A DNA stretch of 64,000 nucleotides, from assembly GCA_965279135.1 (NCBI GenBank), contig OZ257133.1:1798001-1862000 (forward strand), read 5' to 3'. Origin of the DNA: Croceimicrobium sp965279135. GTDB lineage: Bacteria; Bacteroidota; Bacteroidia; Flavobacteriales; Schleiferiaceae. Numbering within the stretch: the first letter of the stretch is position 1; every line of letters begins with the position of its first letter. Positions 8,999 to 18,800 of the stretch are shown in pieces. The position numbers and the translations under genes are program-made. The notes beneath the pieces are model-generated. The model did not search any database and was not told the origin of the DNA. It worked only from the letters and a program-made list of their open reading frames with translations.

Positions 8999-9701
8999 GT
9001 CCGACGACCAGTTAAAGAGAGCTTTTGAGCCTAAAAGCTGGAATGAAATACGCACCAACGATTCCTGGGGTATTTTTAAAATTATGAGTGAATTCGTGAA
9101 TGGCTATGAGTCCATGGCACGAATGGGTCCATGTGTTTCCATATTTGGATCCGCCCGCACTAAGCCAGACAATCACTATTACGGATTAGCTCAGGAAATT
9201 GCACACAAGCTTACCCAAAGTGGCTTCGGGATTATTACTGGTGGAGGACCAGGAATCATGGAAGCCGGAAATAAAGGCGCCAAAGAAGGCAATGGGAACT
9301 CGGTAGGATTGAATATAGACCTGCCGATGGAACAGGAGCCAAACCACTTCATCGATCCGGATAAGTCTCTTGATTTTGATTACTTCTTTGTGAGGAAGGT
9401 GATCTTTGTGAAGTACTCTCAAGGTTTTGTAGTGATGCCCGGTGGTTTCGGAACCCTTGATGAGCTATTTGAAGCTTTAACCCTCATTCAGACCTACAAA
9501 ATCGGTCGTTTCCCAATTGTTTTGGTAGGTAAAAAATTCTGGTCAGGATTAATTGATTGGGTGAAGAGCACACTATTAGAACAGGAAAACAACATTAGCG
9601 AAAAAGACCTGGAACTCTTCAAGTTGGTGGATACCGCGGATGAAGCGGTTAATGTGATTGAAGACTTCTATCTGAAATATATGTTGAAACCGAATTTCTA
9701 A
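8991..9701 (+). CDS. LOG-family (TIGR00730) nucleotide 5'-monophosphate phosphoribohydrolase
   Basis: The 236-aa protein has the Rossmann-type LOG fold: ITGGGPGIMEAGNKGA near residues 83-98 and the diagnostic PGGFGTLDELFEALT near 151-165, where the Arg/Glu pair forms the active site. Family members hydrolyse nucleoside 5'-monophosphates such as AMP or cytokinin ribotides. The bacterial substrate is often uncertain. The gene starts inside the last codons of uvrA (8-nt overlap), implying co-translation, but I know of no functional link to DNA repair. A weak CTCCAA/TTGGAG hairpin with TTTT lies downstream near 9706-9756. Confidence 0.9.
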   Translation: MAKSDDQLKRAFEPKSWNEIRTNDSWGIFKIMSEFVNGYESMARMGPCVSIFGSARTKPDNHYYGLAQEIAHKLTQSGFGIITGGGPGIMEAGNKGAKEGNGNSVGLNIDLPMEQEPNHFIDPDKSLDFDYFFVRKVIFVKYSQGFVVMPGGFGTLDELFEALTLIQTYKIGRFPIVLVGKKFWSGLIDWVKSTLLEQENNISEKDLELFKLVDTADEAVNVIEDFYLKYMLKPNF

Positions 9702-9865
9702 GGAATCTCCAATATTGTTTCAAGGAACTATGTCTTGTCAGGTTGGAGTTTTCTTTCGACAATAAATAGAGGTTTAAATACCTAAATCTATTGCTGAAGG
9801 CTCCCTCAATTCTATAAAAATATAGAAGGTGACCAATGAGTACTTCGCTGGAAAAACTGAAAAAC

Positions 9866-9873
9866 TAACTTTG
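9866..9873 (+). promoter_or_regulatory. Bacteroidota -7 promoter element for trxB
   Basis: TAACTTTG matches TAnnTTTG and ends 17 nt before the trxB ATG at 9891. The rest of the 189-bp upstream gap holds no gene that I can support. Confidence 0.55.
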
Positions 9874-9890
9874 TCGAAATTTTTAATACG

Positions 9891-10841
9891 ATGGAAAAAC
9901 ACGATTGCGTAATCATTGGTTCCGGTCCTGCCGGATACACTGCTGCAATCTACGCTGCCCGCGCAGATCTTAAACCTATCATGTACACTGGCTTGGAGCC
10001 TGGTGGTCAGTTGACTACAACCAATGAGGTGGAAAACTTCCCTGGCTATCCTGAGGGCATTACCGGTCCGGAAATGATGGATGAATTGCGTAAGCAAGCA
10101 GAGCGTTTTGGAACCGATATCCGCTTTGGAATGGTTACCAAAACTGAACTGAGTAAAATCCCTGGTGAATACCACAAGCTTACCATCGATGAGGATTTAG
10201 AAATCTTAGCCCGCACGGTAATTATTTCTACCGGAGCCAGCGCTAAATATTTAGGCCTTGAGTCTGAGAAAAAGATGATGGGTCATGGAGTATCCGCTTG
10301 CGCCATTTGCGATGGATTCTTCTTCAAAGGAAAAGATGTGGTTGTTGTTGGTGGTGGTGATACCGCAGCTGAGGAAGCTACATACCTGGCGAAACTCTGT
10401 CCTAAAGTTACCCTGTTAGTACGCAAGGATCACATGCGCGCCTCACAAATCATGCAGCAACGCGTGCTCAATACTGAGAACATCGAAGTGCTTTGGAACA
10501 CTGAAACCTTAGAGGTACTTGGAGATAAAACGGTAACGGGAGTGAGAGTCAAAAACAATCAAACCGGTGAAGAGCAGGTGGTTGAAGCTGAAGGATTCTT
10601 TGTGGCCATTGGACATAAACCGAATACAGGAATCTTCCAGGGACAGATCGACATGGATGATGTAGGTTATATTCAAACCAAGCCAGGGACCGCCAGCACC
10701 AATCTTCCTGGAGTTTTTGCCACTGGTGATGCTCAGGATAAAATTTACCGTCAGGCTATCACTGCTGCTGGTACAGGGTGTATGGGAGCTCTAGAAGCGG
10801 AAAGGTACCTGCAGGAGCATGAGACTATGGTGGAGAGTTAG
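9891..10841 (+). CDS. trxB: Thioredoxin-disulfide reductase
   Basis: TrxB uses NADPH and FAD to reduce thioredoxin in the cytoplasm. The 316-aa protein has the FAD site IIGSGPAGYTAAIYAAR at residues 8-24, the redox CAIC pair at Cys137/Cys140, an NADPH-binding GGGDTAAEEATYL segment and the C-terminal FAD contact GVFATGDAQDKIYRQ. Length and motif spacing are typical. It is monocistronic: it has its own -7 element and a strong terminator 28 nt after the stop. Its final ~75 bp are represented as degenerate copies in the repeats downstream (see findings). Confidence 0.96.
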   Translation: MEKHDCVIIGSGPAGYTAAIYAARADLKPIMYTGLEPGGQLTTTNEVENFPGYPEGITGPEMMDELRKQAERFGTDIRFGMVTKTELSKIPGEYHKLTIDEDLEILARTVIISTGASAKYLGLESEKKMMGHGVSACAICDGFFFKGKDVVVVGGGDTAAEEATYLAKLCPKVTLLVRKDHMRASQIMQQRVLNTENIEVLWNTETLEVLGDKTVTGVRVKNNQTGEEQVVEAEGFFVAIGHKPNTGIFQGQIDMDDVGYIQTKPGTASTNLPGVFATGDAQDKIYRQAITAAGTGCMGALEAERYLQEHETMVES

Positions 10842-10868
10842 GCTCTCTTCGATATAGATTTCTTTTTT

Positions 10869-10895
10869 AAGCGGCCAGTGGCCGCTTTTTTTTTT
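10869..10895 (+). terminator. Rho-independent terminator of trxB
   Basis: A perfect 8-bp stem AAGCGGCC/GGCCGCTT with a 3-nt loop is followed by an unbroken T run to position 10895. It is absent from the matching position of the downstream trxB-tail copies. Confidence 0.9.
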
Positions 10896-11753
10896 GCTTC
10901 AACACGGAGACACAGAGTTACGGAGGGCACGAAGGATTAATGAACTCAGGACTTAATTGCTCAATTTATAGGGTTCAACTCTGCGTCCTCCAGTTCTTTG
11001 TGCCTCTGCGATGAAGCAAACGCAATACGAATCAGACAGCTCGAGGTGAAAGGAAGCTGTGGAACCGGAAAGGCATTTGCCGAGCATGGGATTATTGTGC
11101 AGAGTTAAGCTCTAATTGATGTAGACTTTCTTACTTCAACACAGAGATGCGGAGTTACAGAGGGCACGAAGGTTAACTGAACTCAGGACTAAATCGCTCA
11201 ATTCATAGGCTTCAACTCTGCGTCCTCCTATACTTTGTGCCTCTGCGATGAAGCAAACGCAAAACGAATCAGCAGACGGCTCCGGGTGCAAGGAGGCTGT
11301 AGAAACGGGAGGGTATCTGCAGGAGATCATTGAGGAGAATTATGGACCAATGGATAATGGTTTTCTTACTTCAACACAGAGACACGGAGTTAAGGAGTTA
11401 CGGAGGGTACAAAGGACAAAAAAGCTCATAACCTCTTTGATTATCTATTAACTTAAACCTGCCTCTGCGCCCTCTATTACTTTGCGCCTCAGCGTTGAAG
11501 CAAACACAAAACGAATAAGACAGCTCAAGGTGAAAGGAAGCTGTGGAACCAGATAGGCATTTGTAGAGCCTGGGATTATTGTGGAGAGTTAAGCTCTAAT
11601 TGATGTTGACTTATTTTACTTCAACACGGAGGCACGGAGTTACAGAGGGCGTGAAGGATTTATGAACTCTAGACTTAATTGCTCAATTGATCAGGTTTAA
11701 CTCTGCGTCCTCCGATACTTTGTGCCTCTGCGATGAAGCAAACACAAAACGAA
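10892..11753 (+). repeat. Four degenerate tandem units of inverted-repeat element plus trxB 3'-end copy
   Basis: The unit starts with CTTCAACAC at 10897, 11134, 11369 and 11619, so periods are 237, 235 and 250 nt; the fourth unit is truncated. Each unit opens with an imperfect long inverted repeat of about 40-nt arms: CTTCAACACGGAGRCACRGAG on the left, and CTTTGTGCCTCTGCGATGAAG on the right. The loop is 35-45 nt. In the first three units this is followed by a stretch resembling the end of trxB (about 11033-11133, 11271-11368, 11516-11618). In the second copy a GSGCKEAVETGGYLQE-like reading still mirrors the TrxB C-terminus. No credible gene lies in the array. It ends at the stop codon of the small gene on the other strand. 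Confidence 0.85.
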
Positions 11754-11924
11754 TTAGCTTACCGCCTCGAAGACCCCATAAAAAATAGCCAACCAAACCA
11801 ATCCCTTAATCAGGAAAAACAAAAACAAGCCAATCGCCACAGGCCAACCGGCCTCTTTTATAAGACCTTTCCAGCCTTGCTCCTTTCGGACTTGTTTATA
11901 GTATTTCCAACCCTTCTTTGCCAT
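11754..11924 (-). CDS. Small (56-aa) single-pass membrane protein
   Basis: The minus-strand frame from ATG at 11924 to TAA at 11754-11756 encodes 56 residues. They begin MAKKGWKYYKQVRKEQGWKG, then LIKEAGWPVAIG and one hydrophobic helix (about residues 29-50, rich in F, L, I and W), ending FEAVS. The basic, aromatic N-terminus followed by one helix looks like a genuine small inner-membrane protein, and I recall similar short proteins in Flavobacteriales, though without a name. The ATG is only ~16 nt beyond the RNase P RNA 3' end on the same strand, so expression may depend on read-through or on a promoter inside the RNA gene. The opposite strand gives a 72-aa frame that is its shadow. Function unknown. 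Confidence 0.7.
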   Translation of the reverse strand: MAKKGWKYYKQVRKEQGWKGLIKEAGWPVAIGLFLFFLIKGLVWLAIFYGVFEAVS

Positions 11925-11939
11925 GGTCTAATTAAAAAA

Positions 11940-12292
11940 ACAGGCCTATAAGCCAGATTCTGTATCCCAGCAAAGCCGAGACCCTTATCATTTATCTACG
12001 CTACCTACCCTCCGGGATCGTGCGAGCAACACTCAATCCCCGGTATACACGGTATTGCAACCCGCAAGGTTTACCCTGCCACCATTGTCGCCAATAGCGC
12101 GGTGCGCTCTTACCGCACCTTTTCACCTTTACCTCCTTTTCGGCAAGCCGATTTGAGGAAATATATTCTCTGCGGCACTATCTGTTGTATCACGATCTCT
12201 CATCATACACCTCCCCTTTCAGGGAGTACGGTGCTCTATGTTGTCCGGACTTTCCTCTTCGGCTAAGCCGAAGCGATAAGGCGGCCTGTTTG
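11940..12292 (-). ncRNA. rnpB: RNase P RNA (bacterial class A)
   Basis: RNase P RNA is the ribozyme that trims tRNA 5' leaders. On the minus strand the conserved 5' block GAGGAAAGTCCGGACAACAT appears near 12255-12235. The conserved 3' block ACAGAATCTGGCTTATAGG appears near 11960-11942. Stem P1 closes as AACAGGCC with GGCCTGTT, setting the ends at about 12292 and 11940. The GGCCTGTT strand runs into a T tract that can serve as the terminator. Length (~350 nt) is normal. A hairpin GCTTCGGCTAAGCCGAAG is visible near the 5' end. Confidence 0.95.
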
Positions 12293-12295
12293 CTG

Positions 12296-12303
12296 CAAAT
12301 TTA
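12296..12303 (-). promoter_or_regulatory. Bacteroidota -7 promoter element for rnpB
   Basis: Minus-strand TAAATTTG matches TAnnTTTG and ends 4 nt before the 5' end of the RNase P RNA inferred from stem P1. This is the spacing expected for a transcription start, and it sits right after the stop of the Smr gene. Confidence 0.65.
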
Positions 12304-12312
12304 GAACAGTTT

Positions 12313-12819
12313 TTAGCGTAAGTGAACTTCGGTTGCGCCTTTTCCATAACGGGCGAAAGAAGCATCGTAAAAATCGATGCGGTCCATTCGCTCTAAAAGC
12401 GCATAGATTTCATCTCGCAATCGTCCCTGCCCAACTCCATGAATCAAAACCACACGTTTAATTCCTCCTCTTCGCGCTTTTTCAATAGTCTTTCTCGCCT
12501 CATTTAATTGAATCTGTAGTTTCTCATGCGACGAAAAGTTCTTGGGAAAATCTACGAGTGCCTCAAAATGAAGATCCACTTCCAACTGCTCCGGTGCATG
12601 GGATTTAGCGGCACCTCTTTCCAAAGAAGTTCTGGGTCGATCCTTAGCTCTTACCTCTCCAATGGCCATACTTCGTCTTTGAACCAACTCCTTTAATGGA
12701 ATCCATTCTTCAAAACCATGCTCTAAAAGCACTTCTGCCTGATCCCCTTCTATCTTGAGAATGGTTCCGGTCTCAGTACTATTGATAAGGCTAACCGTAT
12801 CTCCGATCTTAAAAGACAT
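12313..12819 (-). CDS. Smr-domain protein with N-terminal SH3/KOW-like domain
   Basis: The 168-aa protein begins with a small beta-barrel-like segment (FKIGDTVSLINSTETGTIL, then EWIPLKELV), as in MutS2-type linkers. It ends with an Smr domain of about 80 residues: the VDLHFEAL motif, then VVLIHGVGQGRLRDEIYALL, where HGxGxGxLR is the hallmark. Smr domains are nucleases or RNA/DNA binders, and stand-alone versions occur widely with roles in ribosome rescue or recombination. Which applies here cannot be told from sequence. It lies 10 nt upstream of the rnpB promoter on the same strand. Confidence 0.85.
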   Translation of the reverse strand: MSFKIGDTVSLINSTETGTILKIEGDQAEVLLEHGFEEWIPLKELVQRRSMAIGEVRAKDRPRTSLERGAAKSHAPEQLEVDLHFEALVDFPKNFSSHEKLQIQLNEARKTIEKARRGGIKRVVLIHGVGQGRLRDEIYALLERMDRIDFYDASFARYGKGATEVHLR

Positions 12820-12822
12820 GCT

Positions 12823-12856
12823 ACAAAATTAAGGCCCGACACTGGGGTCGGGCCTT
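12823..12856 (-). terminator. Rho-independent terminator after the first giant surface-protein gene
   Basis: A perfect 10-bp stem AAGGCCCGAC/GTCGGGCCTT (12831-12840 with 12847-12856) is followed on the minus strand by AATTTTGT. It lies directly beyond the stop at 12866. Confidence 0.8.
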
Positions 12857-12865
12857 AATCTTTAA

Positions 12866-15800
12866 CTATTTTATTGATATTCTTCGACCGGCTTTTGCTG
12901 TGCCTTGTCGAATCTCTAATAAATAGAAGCCTGAGGCTAATTCTGAAACATCTAATTCCTCATGGAGATGACCATTGTGTCCATCTACCAGTCTATGAAT
13001 CACCTTTCGTCCCTGAACATCCAATATATTGATCTCGGCGTCCTTAGAACCTTCTAACTCCGCTTCGATCCATAAGAATTCTGAGGTAGGATTCGGATAA
13101 GCATTTATACTTCGACTTAGTAAAGATTCTTCCAGGCTACTGAAAAATTGGACAACAGCAGTGTCAGTAGAGGTTCCGCAATTATTGCTAACCGTTAAAA
13201 CAACCGTATATGTTCCACCAGTACCTAAATAAACTACGGTATCCCTTTCGCCACTGCCAGTTACCCCATTTCCGAAATCCCAGGTGAAACTTGAACCATT
13301 GCTCGAAGAACTAGCATCAAAAACTACTTGTGTTTGGTTTCCACTGCTCGTGATATTGTAAGTGAAAGACGCAGTTGGCAATGGTCCAGAGGCGGTTACA
13401 GCATTAACGGTTCTAAAAGCACTGGTATCTGCTCCACATAAATCTGCTACTCTAAAATCGTAGGTGGTCACCGGACTCAAACCAGTAACCGTATAGGGCG
13501 TAGAGTTAACAGTGACGAAGGTTCCACTGCCTGGCGTGAAACCACTTACTCCATATTCCAGAAGAGATGTACCACTAGTACTGGTCCAATCCAGCTCTAC
13601 ACTATCACATCCTACATTGGCAGTCGCCATTAGATTGGTCGGTGCTGGACAAGGATTTGAACTTGCTCGCGGTGAAATACAGAAATTGTCGAAATAATAA
13701 TCGCAATCATAAGTAAAACCCTGACGTACACCAGAATAGAAGTTAATTCCATTAAACTGTGCAGGACCTCCAGGGTTGGCTAATGAATACTGATAACCAA
13801 TATTTAAGCTTTGTCCATTACGCTCGAACCAAATACTGTCATTATCCAGATCAATAATGGTTTGCATGGTAAACCACTGACCCTGGGTATAGGTAAAAGT
13901 ACCTGCAAGATTAGAGCCTGTGGTATAAACGATATCTGCATTACCATTATCAAGGAAGTAAACTTCTCCACCCCAAAGGTTTCCAACTCCACCTCCAATA
14001 TAGTTCTGCTGCACATTATAATAAGCGCCCTTACCGGATGGGATATACATATCAAAAGCAATTTCCCAGGTCCCACTACTTATCGTATCAAACAAGGCGA
14101 CTATGTCGCTTAAACCTGCCGTACCTAAATCGTGGATTCGAATGGAGTTAGGCGAGGATACGCTTTGAGCGGTGCTTATTTCAGTATCACCTCCGAAGGC
14201 TCCCGCCCATTCTACAAATAGGGCCGATTGATCCCAAATTGGTGATGCGCTACTTGAGGCATCATACTGATCCAAACTATCGCAGGTAACCTCCTCCGGA
14301 CAAACTACAACCGGACCAACCCAGGCACTAGTATCACCAGCTGCACAAATAGATCGCACATAAATATCCTGGCACAGGTTATTAGGTTGAGCAAAATTGA
14401 GGGTTATGGAGTCAACGCTGGTGATTGCCGTAGTTCCCGTGCCCGGTGTGAAGCCGGTAGCCCCATATTCCACTTCATAGGATAATGCTTGCGCTGGTCC
14501 TCCCCAACGGGCAATTGCTGAAGTAGTGGAAACAGGATCGCCACTAATACTTAACACAGATGGACAAGCTGAACCTTGTTGTACGGAAACATCATCAATA
14601 GAAATATCTCCGGTGAAGGAGGTTCCACGGTGACCTTCAAAAATAAACTTGTAGATACCGGTCGTAAGCCCCCCAAGAGAAACGTTCCGGCGCAGGAAGG
14701 GATCGCCCTGTAAGGGCTGTTGTTGGCCGATCAGACTATCTATCGCAGTACGAACACCGGAAGAATTTTCAGCATATACCACCAGCTTATTAATTGCCGC
14801 ACCATGCATATGATAGTAGTACTCCAATTCAGGGTTCGTTACGGTTCCAATATCGATTCCCGGAGAAATTAACTCGGCTGGCCCACCTGAAGAAGAGGTC
14901 TCTAAATACATATAGGTTCCTCCTGAGCTTGGGTAAAAGGTATTGTCATTTAGAGGGCCTGTACCAGTGGAATTCTCATTTACACCGGAAGCATCTTCAG
15001 ATTCCCACCTTACGGTGCCGCTGATTGTAGTGTGAGTCCAACAGTTCTCCCATCCTGCCGGTGTACCTGTAGCGATACCAATACTGATACCCTCGAAATT
15101 GGTGGTATAGGGAGCACTGTAGCTCGTTGGACAAGGAGTGGAAAAACACTCCGGACTTTGCCACAAACTGGTATCTCCTGCACTACATATCTCACGAACC
15201 CAAAGGCAATATCCAGTGCCGGCTGTTAAGCCTGTGAGACTAATTGAATTGCTGTTGTATGCAATTCGGGTATTTCCTGGATCACCCAATGGACCAGTAC
15301 CATACTCTACCTGATAATTTGGACTTGTGTTACCATTGGTGTTCATCCAGCTTACAGTGGCGGAATTCTGAGTAATCCCGGTAGCACTGAGGCCATTTGG
15401 ACGAATACAGGTTGGAATCTTCTCGTAATTCAGATCATCAACGAATATCGTCTGGAAGGTTGAGTTCTGACCATGCGCGATAGCAAAGAAGGCATCAGTA
15501 CCGTTATAACCCGCTGCCGTACTGAGGTCAACGATATACTCGGTCATACTGATTGTCATATTTACCGTATCAAGCGGATGAAAAGTGGTGGCATCCACTG
15601 GATTCCCAATGGTTCCAACAATCAGGGAGCGTACATTGAAAGTGCTATTAGTTCTTGCATAAAAACGAACCCGCTTGTCTCCAGCGGTAAGATCATTGGT
15701 TCTCGGTGAAATGAGAATCAGTGGTGCTCCTAGTAATGCAGCATTATCAAACTCAACTACGTTTGGTGCTGAGAAGGGTTGATTAAAGCTAGAGGTCTGA

Positions 15801-18800
15801 ATGGTGATACCCTGGAAATTGCTTGAAGCGAGTCCTGGGTCCTCAATCTTCTGGAAGCAACCTACATCCGTTCCAAAACTTAAATTATCCCAATCTGTAA
15901 AGTAAGGAGCATTAATAGCCGAACATTGGGTCTTAAAACAAAATGGCCCGGTCCAATTGGAGGTATCCCCTGCTGCACAAATCTCACGCACCCAAAAGCA
16001 GTAATTCAAATTAGGAGTCAAACTGCTCAGATTAACCGTATCATTACTCACTAATATGCTTGTATTTGCTGAGCTCCCCAAGCTACCTGATCCGTACTCT
16101 ATTTGGAAGTTTCCACTAGAACCAGACGCAGGTTGAAAGCTTAAAGTGGCATTCATAGTGTCTACAGCCAAAACCGCCAAATTAGATACTTCCGGACAAG
16201 AAGGAATCACTTCATAGTTCACATCATCAATGTATAGCGTACGGAAGAGTGAATTGAGCCCATGGCCTATCGCAAAGTACTGGTCTGTGCCATTGTAACC
16301 GTTCGCAACCGTGATATCCGTTATATAGCGATCATGAGGATTCGCATCGGTAAGATCGAATGTATCCAGTGGATGAAAAGTACTGGCATCATTGGGATTG
16401 GATATCGTTCCAACCACAATTTGAGTCGGAGGTGAGGCTGCGAAACTCATTCTCGCTCTAAAAACGACTCGTTTATCTCCCAGCGTCATATCAGTGGTGG
16501 GAGGAGAAACAATCATCAAGGGTAAGAGCGAATTGCTATTGTCTAGCTCTACTTGCCTATTTGATGAAAAGGGAGATCCAAACTGAGTGATCAAAGCACC
16601 AGCAAACGCGCTGCTATTAAATGATGGATCTTCAATTGGGCTGAAGCAACCTAAATCCTTACCAGTGGCCAAAGCATCCCAATTTTCCAGATAAGGAGCA
16701 CTAATCGGCGAACAAGGTGTGCAGAAAGAGAAAGGTCCGGCCCAACCGCTGCTATCACCGTTGGCGCAAATTGTACGCACTAGAAACTCATAGCAGTTTT
16801 GAGGATTTAAAGTGTCTATCACCACCGAATTTGAAGTAGTTACCACTTTGGTGCCTGCAGTAGTTGTAGTACCCTGGAAGAATCCACCTGGCCCAAACCA
16901 ATACTGAAACTGCCCTGCTCCACTCGTCCAATTCAAGGTTGCAGTAGTATCAAACAGTCCACTAACATTTAGTCCCGGAGGCATCGGACAACTCACTACG
17001 TCAAGGCTTACATCATCAAAAGTGAAACCATCAGAGAAAGTAGTACTGAAGGAACCAAAACGACCACTTTGACCAAATCGAATTTGAGTGGTAGCACTTA
17101 GGTTTTGTCCAGCTGCAGTAATAAGTCCCTTAATATCCAGTCCCTGAACAGAGTCATATATCCCTTGTCCATTCCGGATTAAATCCAAATTCACAGCTTC
17201 TATCCAGGGATCAGCAGCACTTCCCCTCACCCAAACTCGATTATCCGGATTTGCTTCTTGCCCATGCGACATCACATAGAAACCTAATTCTACTCCACCA
17301 GCGGTGGTATAATTACTTAGATTAACCGTCATGGTAAAGAAGTTGCTCTGGACCGAAGGAGCCGATGGGGAATGATCAATAGTTGCGGCTTGCAGTCCGT
17401 TATTGTAATAGGCTGCTCCCGCTTGCCAACGAAGTCTTGAACTGGTTTCATCAGAAGCATCAAAACGCCAGCTATGTGTGGCTGCACATATATTGGTAGT
17501 ACCATTAAAAGTCGGGCCTGAGGAATAAAGCTCAAATCCATCCACTAAAGGAAGAGTAGCCGGAGCGAGCGGTGCACAACCGGTTAACACGCTAAATGGA
17601 CCTACCCAAACCGCGAGATCATTCGCACCACAAGAATCCTGAATATAGAAATCATAGAGGGTATTAGCAGTTAAGCCACTTACCACCGCGAAAGTGTCTG
17701 GAGTAGCAATGCTACCAGATCCCGCTCCAGGGCTAAATCCTGGTGGTCCCCAGGTCACATTTCCACCTAGAGAGGATGCACTACCAAACCAATTTAGATA
17801 TACATCGGTTCCCACTGCATTCACCTGAGTAGTGAAGGGATTGATTGCCGGGCAAGAGGGTATGACATCAAAGACGAAGTCATCTACATAGATGCTTTGA
17901 AAAGTACTCTGTGCTCCATGCCGCAAGGCAATCACCTCATCGCTTCCATTGTAATTAGAATTGGCATCGAGAAACAAGGTAAATCGCTGATCGGCAGTAC
18001 TTAGGGTAAAGCTCTGAATTACATTATAGACGCCAGGATTATCTGCATCAGGAATTGATACTACATCGATGGTTGTGTTACTGGTAGCTGATGTCTTTGC
18101 ATTGAATTCAACCATTTTATTCAAGGCCGGCATACCATAGAAAGGTTGGAATATGAGCATCACATCCTGTCCACTGCCAGAGGCGCTACTATTTGTAAGC
18201 AATAGCTGTTGTGGTGGGCTGCTGGGGCTAAAGCCCGGAGTTATGCTAACTCCTGGCGTTCCGGTCGTTGTATTTAAGAAAGCCCTTAAACAGGGGAAGG
18301 CCGTGGAATCAAAGTCTTCAGTAAAACGAGCACTTGCATAACCGCAATCGGTGGTAAAGGACAAATTGGTGATTCTGGAAATACTGTCTCCCCGATCGCT
18401 GCAATCGGAAATAAGGCGCAAATCATATCCCGTATTTGGACTTAAACCACCGATTGTGATTGTATCGCCGACCGAGGTTCCTGTAGTTCCGGTCCCTTGA
18501 GTAAAGCCTCGCGGCCCCCATTCCCAGGAAAGCGAATCGGTAGTAGCTGTATAGGTGAAAGTAATGCTATTACTGTCTAAAGTGATGATCTGCACGTTAG
18601 ACGGAGCCGGACATACCGGAAGAGTTCTAAAAGTTTGCGGTGCAGGAAAATAGACCGAATCGGTTCCGCAATACTCGGTGAGATAAACATCATAATCGGT
18701 ATCAGGTAGTAATGGAGTGACAAAAACCGAAGGACTAGGGCCAAAATATGAACCTTGAAAAATCACCCCTGTACCTTGGGTAAATCCACTGATACCATAT

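Noticed and set aside
9706..9756. Terminator after the LOG-family gene
   Set aside because: The CTCCAA/TTGGAG arms are only 6 bp with a loop of about 36 nt; too weak to call.
11248..11451. 67-aa frame in the trxB-tail array
   Set aside because: It reads through a repeat boundary and owes its length to the copied trxB end. No start signal or conserved protein is apparent.
11733..11951. 72-aa plus-strand frame over the small membrane protein
   Set aside because: It is the antisense shadow of the 56-aa gene and runs into the RNase P RNA.
12240..12285. Shared GGCTTAGCC palindrome in rnpB and in the terminator near 19530
   Set aside because: The match is about 13 bp, in two structural hairpins. 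With only two cases, chance or similar hairpin selection explains it.
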